Positions 10,979 to 26,846 of a stretch of 60,000 nt of DNA are shown here, piece by piece. Within the stretch, counting starts at the first letter, position 1. Every line of letters begins with the position of its first letter. Origin of the DNA: Mesostigma viride (taxonomy: Eukaryota > Streptophyta > Mesostigmatophyceae > Mesostigmatales > Mesostigmataceae). A program made the position numbers and the translations under genes. The stretch spans positions 560,501-620,500 of the forward strand of contig RPFO01000059.1 of the NCBI GenBank assembly GCA_009746045.1, in the 5' to 3' direction. Below the pieces are notes generated by a model. It did no database searches, was not told the origin of the DNA, and saw only the letters and a list, made by a program, of their open reading frames with translations.

Positions 10979-11600
10979 CTACTTACTTACTTACTTAATT
11001 AATTAGACTCGTGCTCCCGTTGGGGAGTCACGGAGCATTAACCCCGATCCCGGGATGGATCATGGATGGATGGGTCGGGTGCAAACAGTCCTACCGGTCT
11101 AATCTATCTACATCAGCTACCTACGACATCTATCTAACAGCATTCTAACTACAACCGGCATCTATCTAGACAGCCTCACGCTGCCCTAGGGGAGCTGTCT
11201 GGCGTGCCTCCCACAGGTTTGCACATGCGGGCGCTTCCCCACAGGGGGGGCCTCGTTGTCCTCTACTGTATGACGGACCTGGGCCCACTTGGCCTTGTCC
11301 ATCATCTTCTTCCAAATCATGACGGAGAGGCCTAGGCCCCCCATGACATGATGTCCTCTACTAGCTGTTCTTTGAAGGTTCTTGCGGCGTCTAACTGAAC
11401 ATCTCTGGGGAGTCTGGGCCCACGTCAGGAGGTGCCGGCCGGCCATGAGGCTGAGCTAGTCGCCGGCAGTCCTGCGGGCGCCGGGGGGGGCCACGTGAGG
11501 TGCCGTGTCTACCTGGTGCGAGCGGCTAGGTGCCCTCATACTAGCTGCAGGCGGGGCGGGCTCCGCGTGTGACCGCGTATCCGGCCGGTATGGCATTCAT
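10979..11600 (-). mobile_element. 3' end of a family A LINE, copy A2 (5'-truncated)
   Basis: On the minus strand, 11446-11186 encodes the C-terminus of the family A polymerase (GRHLLTWAQTPQ, GGLGLSVMIWKKMMDKAKWA, PPVGKRPHVQTCGRHA), matching 6080-6350 of copy A1. The 3' tail follows, with the inverted CCCGTTGGGG segment and a TAAT/AAGT run near 10980-11000. It has a few substitutions and frame changes, so it is dead. Confidence 0.8.
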
Positions 11601-11606
11601 ATTAGG

Positions 11607-11711
<105 letters not shown>

Positions 11712-11763
11712 CGTGAGAGGAGCAGGGGGTGGGATGCTAGCCTAATTCTACCGTTAAGTTGCG

Positions 11764-11822
11764 TTACCGCGTTAAGTTGCGACGCCGAATTTTAGGCGTG
11801 GATCGCAACTTGACGCGGTAAA
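11764..11822. repeat. 59-bp foldback sequence (stem about 26 bp)
   Basis: TTACCGCGTTAAGTTGCGA is followed, after a short loop around GAATTTTA, by its near-perfect complement ending TTGACGCGGTAA. A partial direct copy (CCGTTAAGTTGCG) sits just upstream at 11750. It may be a small foldback element or a structured upstream site of the decarboxylase gene 350 bp further on. Confidence 0.6.
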
Positions 11823-12167
11823 TTGTACATCGCAACCGCCAGGCAAGAGCAGCATTTTATTATGCGCTGTCTCTTGTCACGACGTGGCAGATATTCTGAT
11901 TATTCTCCACGTGGACAATGTGCGTATTTCAACCTCGCGCGCTTATGACGTAGACTTGCGGTGGCGTGCAGCGATAAAGCGTGGCAAATTACAGCAACAA
12001 CGGAACACAGACAACGTAGCTTGAAATGTTTTCGGCTGACTTGTAAGACTTATTGGTGTCGTATAGATGACGTCGGGAATGCCATGCTATGTTTTATAGG
12101 TCGGAGATATTTAATTTGACGCAGGCAACGCGCTTTGAAATTTTCCTTTGCATTATTGGCTACTTCC
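11823..12167 (+). promoter_or_regulatory. Probable promoter and 5' leader of the decarboxylase gene
   Basis: This is non-coding sequence between the foldback repeat and the ATG at 12168. The composition drops to AT-rich near 12000-12130. No TATA box or named element can be assigned with confidence. Confidence 0.3.
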
Positions 12168-14018
12168 ATGGCAGCGACTAAATCCTTAGGCCGTGTTTTA
12201 TGTGACGAACTGCAGGAAGCAGGTGCAAAATGTGTCTTTGGCATACCAGGCGACTTCATCTTGCCTCTATTTCAGATTATGGACAAGGAATCTGACTTGC
12301 GTATACTCACTCTGTCCCATGAGCCTGGCATCGGGTTCGCAGCGTGCGGGGCGGCACGCCTGCGGGGGTCGAAATCTCCGGGGTTTACAGTCGTTGCTGT
12401 CACCTACGGTGTGGGAGCTCTTAACATGGTGAATCCAATAGCTGCTGCGTTCACAGAGAAAAATCCTGTCTTGGTAATCGCCGGTGGCCCTGGAACCGAT
12501 GAGCGGACAGGCAGCATCTTCTTGCATCACCAAGTGAGGTCGCTCGAGTCCCAGCTGAAAATCTTCCGCGAGATCACATGCTACCAAGCGGTGCTCAAGG
12601 ATACCGAAACGGCAGCCGAGAAAATAGCCCACGGCATTGCCATGTGCCGAGCGATGAGCCTGCCTGTTTATCTCGAGGTTCCTCGAGACATGATCCAGAA
12701 GCCCGTTCGGGTGGGCCACCCGCTGCTGCAGCGGCAAATCCCGTTCAACCCTGACGCCGTTGTCGAGGCGGCGGCGGAGATCCACTACAAGCTCAGCCAC
12801 GCGTCGCGCCCTGTGCTTGTCGCTGGCGTCGAGGTGCACCGTTTCTGCTTGAGTGACGCGGTCGTACGGCTGGCAGAAGTGCTCGACGTCCCCGTGGTGA
12901 CCACCTTTTTTGGGCGGGGGTGTTTCCCCGACGACCACCCCCTGTACGCGGGCACCTACCTGGGCGCCGCCTCGCCGCCTGGCGTCCAGGACCTGGTGGA
13001 GGCGACCGACTGCCTGCTGCTCCTTGGCGTGATCCTCTGTGACACCAACATGGCGATACGGCTGTCAGCAGTGGACCCCCGGCGCACGGTGCTGGCGTTC
13101 AACCGGCAGGTCAAGATCGGGTATCACAAGTACGACGATATCCCCCTGCCAGACCTGGTCGCGCATCTGACGGCCAAGGGGGGCCTTGGGGGGGATGCGT
13201 CGTCGTCCGCCAAGCGCAAGCAGTCGGCCGCGGATGCGCCACCTGGCAAGCAGATCAAGGTCGCCGAGGGGGCCACGACAACCGGTGCCGCCGCGTTGGC
13301 TACCAGCAATGCCACCACAGGGATCGGGCGCGCCAAAGTCCACGTCCCCCGCCGCGTGTTTGCGGTCGCGGACGGGTGCGCCCCCGCGTCCACCAAGTCC
13401 CCCGCCACCGTGAACGAGATGGTGGCGGAGGTGAACCTGTTCCTGCGCGAGGCTGGCGAGATGGCCATCGTGGCGGACGTGGGCGACTGCATGTTCGCGT
13501 GCCACGAGATCGACACCCAGATGGTACTGGCATCCGCCTACTACGCGTCCATGGGGTTTGCCATCCCCGCCGCGATGGGCTTCCAGGTGGCGGGCGGGGA
13601 CCGGCCACTGGTGATCACCGGCGATGGAGGGTTCTGCATGACCGGGTGGGAGATGATCCACGCAGGTCGCTGGGGGGTCAACCCGATCGTGCTTGTCATG
13701 AACAACGCCTCGTGGGGGGTGCTGCAGACGCTGCAGCCGGGCGGGCGGCACTACACCGACACCGTGTCGGTCCCATTCGCGGATGTGGCCAAAGCGTGGG
13801 GGGCGCCCAGCTGGCGCGTGGACAACGCGTCAGAGCTTAGGAAAGCGCTGCGTGAGGCGTGCCAGCAGCAGCAGCCAGCCATGATCGAGCTGCTGCTGGC
13901 GAGGGGGGATATTTCCAGCACGCTGGCCACATTCGCACACAGCTACCGAGGGCCTCAGAAGGGGGAGGTGGAGGGCAGCAAGGCGACACCAGCGGCCCAA
14001 TGCCAGGGCTGCGTTTGA
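12168..14018 (+). CDS. Thiamine-diphosphate-dependent 2-keto-acid decarboxylase (pyruvate/indolepyruvate decarboxylase family)
   Basis: A single uninterrupted frame of 616 residues starts at ATG 12168 (MAATKSLGRVLCDELQEAGA). An upstream in-frame extension has no ATG. It has the three-domain decarboxylase layout: the cofactor-activating Glu in LSHEPG (about residue 52), the paired active-site histidines in IFLHHQV (about 120-121), and the cofactor-binding motif GDGGFCMTGWEM ... NNASWG (about 485-513). These place it with decarboxylases that convert a 2-keto acid to an aldehyde and CO2. The segment after NN reads ASWGVLQTLQPG and lacks the Ile-Glu of classical pyruvate decarboxylase, so an aromatic or branched keto acid is as likely a substrate as pyruvate. 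A Ser/Ala/Lys-rich insert (about 345-415, with KRK) separates the middle and C-terminal domains. The gene is intronless, unlike its neighbours. Confidence 0.92.
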   Translation: MAATKSLGRVLCDELQEAGAKCVFGIPGDFILPLFQIMDKESDLRILTLSHEPGIGFAACGAARLRGSKSPGFTVVAVTYGVGALNMVNPIAAAFTEKNPVLVIAGGPGTDERTGSIFLHHQVRSLESQLKIFREITCYQAVLKDTETAAEKIAHGIAMCRAMSLPVYLEVPRDMIQKPVRVGHPLLQRQIPFNPDAVVEAAAEIHYKLSHASRPVLVAGVEVHRFCLSDAVVRLAEVLDVPVVTTFFGRGCFPDDHPLYAGTYLGAASPPGVQDLVEATDCLLLLGVILCDTNMAIRLSAVDPRRTVLAFNRQVKIGYHKYDDIPLPDLVAHLTAKGGLGGDASSSAKRKQSAADAPPGKQIKVAEGATTTGAAALATSNATTGIGRAKVHVPRRVFAVADGCAPASTKSPATVNEMVAEVNLFLREAGEMAIVADVGDCMFACHEIDTQMVLASAYYASMGFAIPAAMGFQVAGGDRPLVITGDGGFCMTGWEMIHAGRWGVNPIVLVMNNASWGVLQTLQPGGRHYTDTVSVPFADVAKAWGAPSWRVDNASELRKALREACQQQQPAMIELLLARGDISSTLATFAHSYRGPQKGEVEGSKATPAAQCQGCV

Positions 14019-15997
14019 TGGGTGCCTTTGGCCGGGTGCGTTTGACGGGTGCAGTCTTTTGGATGATGGGTGCAGCTAGCGCGGTCACTTGCCCTTATGG
14101 TTTGTCCCATTTGCGTGCTGTGGGGGAAGAATTTTTTTATTGATGCCGATGTTAATAGCATGGCCCCTGTGAGGTTCGATGCACGGTAGAATGATTCAAT
14201 GGCATAAATTTTGGCAAGTCATGCAGAACATTGGTTACAGTATCTGAGATGATACAATATTATACAGTGCTATACAGTATTCTGAGTTCATGCAGTTTTG
14301 CTGTTTGATGGGAAATGCTGCTTGGCTCTGTGACGTTGTCATGCATCTGCAGGAGTGCCTTTGCCGCGGTGTATAAAGGCACGGTACTTTTGAAAGATGG
14401 TCCTTGAGGCTGGTGGTCTGGCATGGAGGAATTAGACCATGCACAGATGACATCTGAAAACAGCACTTGCGATTTATGGTTCGTACACCCCCCATGACAT
14501 GTGGCGCATCATGGGAGGACTGCACCTGGCTGTCAAGCTTACCAGTGTCCTGGCACAACCAGGCCAGGATTCCATGCAGGTGTGCCCTACATTTTTTTTT
14601 TCCAGTATTAAGGAGACTTTTTCTTGTTTACCAGTATTATTCTTTTAGATATCTATATGCATGCTCCCCAAAAGTTTGAAGCGATCGCGGTGTAGCCTTA
14701 ACCCAATTATATGGCTAGCTTACATGTAGGGCGACTAGATGACCTAGACGGTGGGGCCGGAAACAGCTTGCTTGATCAGGGCGTGTGTTTCGAGCCTAAC
14801 TGGCCGGGAGTGTCTAACTTGGTGGGCGCCATTGCTGCGATCGCTCTCCCACCGTTTACGAGGAAATACCCGCAAATGGAAAACCACTGAAAACGTCTAG
14901 AGCTAGTCACTCATTACGTTAGCCATGCCATGTTTCCAAACATGCCCAGATATGCCCGGAAAACATCATGTATCCTGTAGCGACACGGAGGTGTGGACAA
15001 CAAATCCAGTGCCAAGCTCGGAACGGCCGCAAACGACATCTGGCATCCCAGAATGTACTATTTGGTGCATGCCGCCCGCAACGGTCAGGATGCCTCATCG
15101 ATCAATCGATGATCAAACAATGGGCCGGCCCAATCATGCAGGCACAAGTATCCATGCAACGTATGGTCAAATCAGCAACAAATGCAACGATGCAGGCGCT
15201 GGTGCAGCACGTGCATGTAATTAATAAATAAAACGTCCATTCAAAAACTTGATGAATTTCATTTTTACACGTGTGATCCTAAAATATTCAAGTAAAATGG
15301 CTTGACCTTGATCCTTAGTGATGTGGCAACAAAGGATCTCCACCAACCAAGTGCGGCACTCAGCATAACTGACAACCTCAATTTACAAGGAAACGAAATG
15401 TGGAGCAAGGAACCTGCACCCATACGATCTTGCCGTCATCTGCAGCCAGGCAACCGTTGGAAGGGGCCCAGGCGGAAACAAGCTAAAAAAGCCAGCTCCT
15501 CAGACCACCGATTTCGTTCCATGCCAAAGCACCTTTCATGCTCCAAAAATTGCCCCAGAAAAAAGATCTGCCTCGATCTGAAACAACGATGCTGCAAAGT
15601 CACATCATGAGCACTGGCAAGCTGTGATGTTCCCTTGTACAGGCCACGGGGCAACCAGTGAAGCTTGTTCAGGATTAAAAAAAAATGCAGCTTGCAAAGG
15701 CAGGTGCTCAGCACCCTTGCAGACATAGAAAACTATGCAATGGAATATTACCCCTTCCAGATGAAGTCAACCACAAAAAAGCCAACTGTAGAATCCCAAC
15801 TCGATGGATGACGCCACCCCGACCGCTACGTGCACGCAAGACACATTGCAAGCCAAGCTATCACAGCTATCAATCATACAACCAGGACCATGGCAGCGGA
15901 CGATGCAAATGGCGCACCCCTCAGCGGGCGACCTCAGCGGGCCACTGGTGCACCCCTCAGCAGGCGAGCACCCCTCAACAGGAGGGCAGTGCAGCCC
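14019..15997. other. Intergenic region between convergent decarboxylase and ABC1 kinase genes
   Basis: Apart from the SINE-like repeat at 14709-14803, no gene is supported. The sequence is AT-rich near 14110-14300 (probably the 3' UTR of the decarboxylase) and unique elsewhere. Short direct repeats of CCTCAGC(A/G)GGCGA near 15920-16010 run into the last ABC1 exon. Confidence 0.4.
14709..14803 (+). repeat. SINE-like interspersed repeat, copy 1 (tRNA-like)
   Basis: About 95 bp is nearly identical to 32310-32408, including a perfect block of roughly 48 bp through GACGGTGGGGCCGGAAACAG. The segment GATGACCTAGACGGTGGGG resembles an RNA polymerase III A box, and GTGTTTCGAGCC resembles a B box. A tRNA-derived short element is the simplest reading. 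The two copies differ by an 8-base insertion before the B box. Confidence 0.5.
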
Positions 15998-18900
15998 TCA
16001 GCAGGCGAGCACACCCGGGGCAAGGGGCTCCACCGGCTCGGGAGGCGCGTACGAAGAGGGCGACGGCAGCTGCGAGCGTGACGCCCTGGGCATGCCTCCA
16101 AAGTCGTCGATCGTGTCGCTCAGCCTCTCGGCCCAGCTGCGGCGCAGCAACAGCTGACGCAGCACGTCCAACACGTCCAGCGAGGGGTCCAGCTTGCGCT
16201 GCCAGCCCTGGGGGAAACACACGAGGGAAGGGGGGGGGGGGGGGAAGGGGGCACGGTGGCACAGCAAGCGGATTTCCAGCTGTCAGCGACCAGTGCTAGT
16301 GGTACAGCTGTCGAATGGAGGCGCCATACACGGCAATATGACACCGGTGGCCATGGTCGGGGTGGCACTGACAAAGGCTGGTGGCGATGGCGATGGCGGT
16401 GGGGATGTTGGTGGAAAATACTTCCTACTAGCTGTGATTGCTGCCAGTTGCTGCCACTGCCTACATGTCACTGACACAAACATGTTTAGCAAACACCGTT
16501 AATGAGCTGAAAGATTCGGCTAGTGTCTCAACGTGGTGATGAAAGCCAGCCCAGACTGATGATGGCGTCCACGTGCACAGGGCATGCACTAGCCCACTCC
16601 ACCACCACCCAGAACCACCAATGACCTTTCCCCCAGCACACCCACGGCTACACATCGCCTGGCCAGACTTTCCCCCCCACCCCTTTAACCTTACCCCCCC
16701 GCCAGAGCTACCCATTCCCTTTCGCAGCCGCATACTTTGAGCCCAAGTTAACCTTTCACCAACTGAGCAACGGCCACCACCCACAACGGCAAGAGCAGCA
16801 TGAGCTTTCACCCACCTCCAGCACTAGCGTGGTGACGATGACAGAGCAGATGTCGCCGTCGATGTTCACGCGATGCTTGCGCACCAGCTCCAGCACCGCC
16901 GCCATGCACTCGCCTGTGGTCATGCCGCCGCCGTCTGGGGCAGAGAAGCGGCGCATCAGGTTGTCCACGTCGTCCTCAAAGCCCTGGGATAAGGAGGTTA
17001 GCAATACCGGCCAAGGGGGGGAAGGGGGGTCAGTTTTATCACAGAGGGAAAATGAGAGGCGTTGCTACTCGAGGCAGTAAGTGTCTTTGGGATGATTTGA
17101 TGAAAAACATTTAAAAGTAAGTGTCTTTGGGGTGATTCGATGAAAAACATTTAAACGCTACGGTTTAGACTCCAGCGTGCCAAGGGCATATCTCATTACT
17201 GACCTCCGAAATCGAGCTCAAGAACGCGGCAGATAGACTGACCCCAGCCAGAAACATCCACAACTCAACCCCGAGAGCATGCCCACAACAGGACGACCGA
17301 CGAGCACACGCCTCGCTTTCAACCGACAAACAGACAATACTTAACAGCATCACGAGCACTGCCTCACTTGGAACACATCATTGCAATGCAAGAATGATGA
17401 GCAAGAAGGCGCAACGTAAGATGCGCCTAATAATGCACAAAATATGGATGGACAAGCGCTCCCTACCTGCTGCACATGGATGCGTGCTGGGCATGCGCTC
17501 CCTACCTACTAATACGGGTAAGCGCTAAAGCATGTGCTCTCTACCTGCGGGTCTGGGCACGTCTGATTGCGCGAAAAGAGCAAAGTGTTGCGGGCGACCT
17601 CGCGCCCGTCCTGGCGCGCAATGGCCTGCAACAAAGGGGGGGGGAGAAGACGCAGAGCAGAGAGGACATACCTTTCACATTAGCACACATGCGCAAAGGC
17701 CACGATGTATCAACGCACCACTGCATCCATGCACCCACGCAGACAAGCGTCCATGCGACCGTATACCAAGGGAAGGCCAGTAGGGCTTCCAACGCATCCT
17801 CAGCGCCTCAAAACGCAGCTGCTCCGCTCATCCTTGGCACATATGCCCTCCTCCCATCCCAATCCACCCACCCAGCCACCCCTATTCCCTCACCTTACCA
17901 TCATTTTCAACCCGCATGTCCCTTACCCTTAAGATAGCTCGCTACACCGTGGCCTGCTTTTCCCTCACCTTGATATCATCGACAACCACAGCCCACTTGT
18001 GTCTCCTCACCTTTCTCCTCCGTTGTTCTATCTACAACAGCACTGCATCACCACCAGCCCGCCACTCACCTTGATGTAGCTCGGCATAACAGCACCTGCC
18101 CCATGAGGCACCATGCTCACATATGCACCATGCTATGCTATCATGTACATCTACGAACACAGCCAACTCGCAACCTTGACCCTGCGCGTGAGACTATCTC
18201 AACACCATCGCTTTGAAACAGGCTCCAATGTGACCTCCCTTACGACTCACCTAGGAGTAGTTCCCTGCAACAGCACTACACCATACCCGTCACCTCCCCC
18301 GCCCCCCCACCCCCCACTGAAGTAGTTCCTTATCCCATGGCTCACCTTGCAGTATTTCCAAACACCACCCGCCCCTCACCTTGAAGTAGTTGAGCAGCCG
18401 CAGCCGGTCCCCCGCCGCCAGCTCCGCAGTCATCCCCACGTCCAGCAGGATGAGCTCCGCGCCTCCAAGCTCCTCTTCCTCTTCGCTGCCCGACCCGAGC
18501 AAGCCGGCGGTGCCGCTGTACCCGGCGCGCCAAAGCCGTGCATCGTCCCCACCCGTGAGCGCGTACGCCGCCGACCGATTGGCCGCCTCTTCCAGCACCT
18601 CGTCAATCTCGTGCTCGGGTGTGTGATTGTTATTACCCCCCCCGCTGCTGTTTCCCATCTCTTTGCTCTGATTCTGCCCGCCGCCGCGTGCGCGCACGAG
18701 GATGTTCCCCGGGTGCAGATCGGCGTGCACAAAGTTGTCCACCAGCAGCATCTTGAGCAGCGTGCGCAGGCCCAGCTGCGCCAGGTGGCGCCTCATGGCC
18801 GCGCTGCCCTCGTCCTCCTTGTCCACGTAGCGCGCCACCGACTGGCCCTCCTCGTACGTCTCCACCAGCACCGCGGGGTGGACCAGGGGGTAGAGGGGCG

Positions 18901-21593
18901 CGGGGAAGGACACGCCATCGGTGGAGCGGAAGTTGTGCAGGAAGCGCTGCAGGTGAGACGCCTCCTTGGCAAGGTTGACCTGGGGGGAAGGGAGAGGAAC
19001 GCACGGGGAGGAAGGGGGGGGGGCGGGGCAAAGTGGGGGAGGTAAAGCACAGGGTCGGGGGGACGGGGGGGAAAGGGGGCGAGGGAAACATCAAGAAAAC
19101 ATACCAACACAGGGGGAGGCGAGGAGAGCGGAGGGCGGACGTACAAACACGCAAGTCAGATACAAGGACTCCTGCCATGGCGGCCGAGCCCACTCCCATT
19201 TCCTTGCCATGCTTGCTGCACCTATACTTCCTTAATTGATAGCTAATCACCATCGCCATAACGCCTCACACCGCCCAGCCGCGCCACTACCCCATCGTGT
19301 GTGCAAATCACAGGAGGGAAGGCCTACGCACAGAACACCGACATACTGACACACACATCAAGGCACCGCCGCTGACGATACCTCACCCATTCAGTTACAG
19401 GGGTACCGCTCCCCCACCCATGCACCCCTGGGTATGCCATGGGCACGACGCGGGCATGACAACATGTGCCTTCCCCTCACCTGCTCCAGCATGTACGTGG
19501 CAAACTGCTGCACGCTCTCGTCGAGCCGCAAGAAGCGCAGGCCGGGCACCAGCGTGGTGAAGCGCGCCGCCGCATGCATGATGCGGAAGTCGCGCCGGAT
19601 GACGTGGTAGACGCCCGGGTGGAGAACCTGGCGGAGAAGGGGGGGGGGAGAGGGGGCAGAGGAGGACGACGGAAAAGAGGGAGGAGGGGATTGGGAAGGG
19701 AGGGTGAGAGGGAGTACAAGAGGGAGAAAGGGAGGGGGGGGGGGGAAATGAAAGATTGGGACGGGGCACAGTGCGACACGCCCTGGTTAGCACCACACGC
19801 TGCCATCCCGCGCCCGTGAAAATGCAGAGGGCTTTGAGCGAAATGTCAAGCCAACCACATGCCCTGGCTCATGACATAAATGCATGAGACAAATACCCAC
19901 ATGGAGTGCAGATAACGGGCTGGACATTTCGCACACTTTTCATAAACATTTCGCACACTTTTCATAAACATTTCGCACACTTTTCATAAACATTTCGCAC
20001 ACTGCTGATGGTGCGGGCAACCATAGTCCACGTCCCCACCCTTGACCGCTTGCCCACTCTTGTGCACTGAACGCAAGCAATGGGACACCACACACCCATG
20101 CTGACAGCCCAGTACCACCCCCACCCAACAAGATTACCACCCAGCCATCTCCTCCGTTAACTTTCGCTCACCCGGCCTGCCACCCCTCCCCCCTCACCTT
20201 AGCCCCCTGTCTCCCTCCCCTGCTCGCCCCCCCCCCCCCCCCCCCCCCCCCCCGCGCCCCTCCCTCACTTACAATGGCCTACTTCCACCCATCTGGATGG
20301 CGGGGCCCACTCTTTTAACCCTCACCTTGACAGCCCAGTTCCTTCACCACCATCCACAACCCATGGCCATTCTCCCCCTCACCTTGACGGCCACACGCTT
20401 GTCCACCCACCATAACAGCCCATCCTGCTCCCCCTCACCTTGACGGCCACACGCTTGTCCACCCACCATAACAGCCCATCCTGCTCCCCCTCACCTTGAC
20501 GGCCACACGCTTGTCCACCCACCATAACAGCCCATCCTGCTCCCCCTCACCTTGACGGCCACACGCTTGTCCACCCACCATAACAGCCCATCCCGCTCCC
20601 CCTCACCTTGACGGCCACGCAGTCATCCTTCTCGGTGACCCCCAGCAGCCAGCGCACGAAGTGCGAGCGGTGGCGCGAGTAGCGCGGCGCCAGCACAGCG
20701 CGGTGCACCTGCGCGATGCTGCCGGACGCGACCGGTGCCTCATCAAACTCCAAAAATAGCTCGCCGATGTCACGCCCAAATGCGCCCTCCACCGTCTTCT
20801 TGGTGTGGCCAAACGGGTGTGTTGGCGCCTGGCACTGCAGCTTGCTCAGCTCTGCCGTCAAGTCCTTTGGGAACAGGTCTGGCCGTGTGGCCGCCCACTG
20901 TCCCCACTTGATGAAGGCAGCACCGGCACGCTCCAGCGACCAGCGTACTAGCCGCAGCCACTCATCACGCAGCACGTTGCCGCCGACCAGGTGCATGAAG
21001 CACCCCAGCGCCACGGCAGGCGTGAACAGGGCGGTCAGGTACACGGTGCGCAGGAGCACGTCAACCACATCCCACACCTCGCGCCCTAACTGTACTAGAG
21101 CGCGCCATGCGGCCTGGACCGCGCTAGGGGGAAGCTGTGGGGACAGGACCACCAGGGGAGGGACGGACGAGGACGCAAAGCTGAACGAAGCCTCACCCAT
21201 GAGGATGGGCAGCGCGCGCACCCAGTACCAGGACGCCTGTGTGCGCGAGTAGTAGATCACCGCCGACCCCATCGCACGCAAGGCATGGGGAGACAGGCGC
21301 ACCGCGTTCTGCGCGACGAGACGCATGCGGCGCCATTGCTCCCACAGGAGGGTCGCCGGCGTCGGCGCGGGAGAAGTTAGCTCCGGAACGGCGAGGTACG
21401 ATCGCCGGCCGAAAGCAAGTGAGCGGAGCAGACCGGCGCGGGCCTGGGCACGCAGGCGAGCGGCTTCTCCATGGGTAGGGAGAGGACGGGAGAGCGCCTG
21501 CCCAGCGATGGACCTACTGAGTAAATTCCTTAAGGATAGGAGCGTGGATGTCCCGGACGAGGGGAGCCTTGACAAGGGGTCTGACGGTGGCAA
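15998..21593 (-). CDS. ABC1K: ABC1/UbiB-family atypical protein kinase (ADCK2-like)
   Basis: Six exons on the minus strand: about 21593-20607, 19627-19481, 18979-18380, 17625-17545, 16983-16816 and 16207-15998 (stop). All introns are phase 0 and GT-AG, giving about 730 residues. Family marks are IKWGQWAATRPDLFP (the KxGQ motif), ASGSIAQVHRA (the Ala-rich nucleotide loop), VAVK-VLHPGV (invariant Lys, split across exons 1 and 2), HADLHPGNILV (catalytic loop) and LLDVGM (metal-binding Asp). Such kinases act in mitochondria or plastids on quinone or lipid metabolism. The Arg/Ser/Leu-rich N-terminus fits an organelle presequence, but no in-frame ATG is found upstream of the conserved region, so an earlier exon or a sequence error is likely. 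An acidic Gly/Asn-rich insert lies between the catalytic loop and LLDVGM. Introns 1, 3 and 4 carry repeats of the preceding exon end. Confidence 0.92.
17091..17157. repeat. Two tandem 37-bp repeats in an ABC1 intron
   Basis: AAGTGTCTTTGGG(A/G)TGATT(T/C)GATGAAAAACATTTAAA occurs twice in a row with two differences. Confidence 0.85.
17455..17560 (-). repeat. Repeated 5' splice junction of ABC1 exon 4
   Basis: The real donor (plus-strand view GCTCTCTACCTGCGGG at 17536-17551) is preceded, on the intron side, by TGCGCTCCCTACCTACT at 17498 and GCGCTCCCTACCTGCTG at 17456. Read on the minus strand these are copies of the exon end and GTAGxGAGC donor, 36-42 bp apart. Confidence 0.65.
17925..18400 (-). 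repeat. Decayed repeats of the ABC1 exon 3 end and donor site
   Basis: The true junction (plus view CTCACCTTGAAGTAGTTGAG at 18375-18394) has degenerate copies through the intron: CTCACCTTGCAGTATTTCC near 18342, CACTGAAGTAGTTCC near 18316, CTCACCTAGGAGTAGTTCC near 18247, CTCACCTTGATGTAGCTC near 18066, CTCACCTTGATATCATC near 17967 and TTACCCTTAAGATAGCTC near 17930. Spacing is irregular, which suggests an old, decaying array. Confidence 0.6.
19925..20003. repeat. 22-bp minisatellite, 3.5 copies
   Basis: The unit CATTTCGCACACTTTTCATA plus AA repeats at 19925, 19947, 19969 and partly at 19991, within ABC1 intron 1. Confidence 0.95.
20323..20620 (-). repeat. 56-bp tandem repeat of the ABC1 exon 1 end and 5' splice site
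   Basis: CACCTTGACGGCCAC (minus strand GTGGCCGTCAAG|GTG) occurs at 20380, 20436, 20492, 20548 and 20604, exactly 56 bp apart, with a diverged copy at 20323. The 20604 copy is the real exon 1 donor; the others lie downstream of it in the intron and are almost identical. Each carries a complete AAG|GTGAGG donor. Confidence 0.95.

Positions 21594-26846
<5,253 letters not shown>

Noticed and set aside
12135-12167. Upstream extension of the decarboxylase (11 residues)
   Set aside because: It would start with TTG; the first ATG at 12168 gives the normal family N-terminus.
13065-13751. 228-residue minus-strand frame inside the decarboxylase
   Set aside because: Antisense shadow of a GC-rich coding region.
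18347-19045. 232-residue plus-strand frame
   Set aside because: Antisense shadow of ABC1 exon 3, which has HADLHPGN and LLDVGM on the minus strand.
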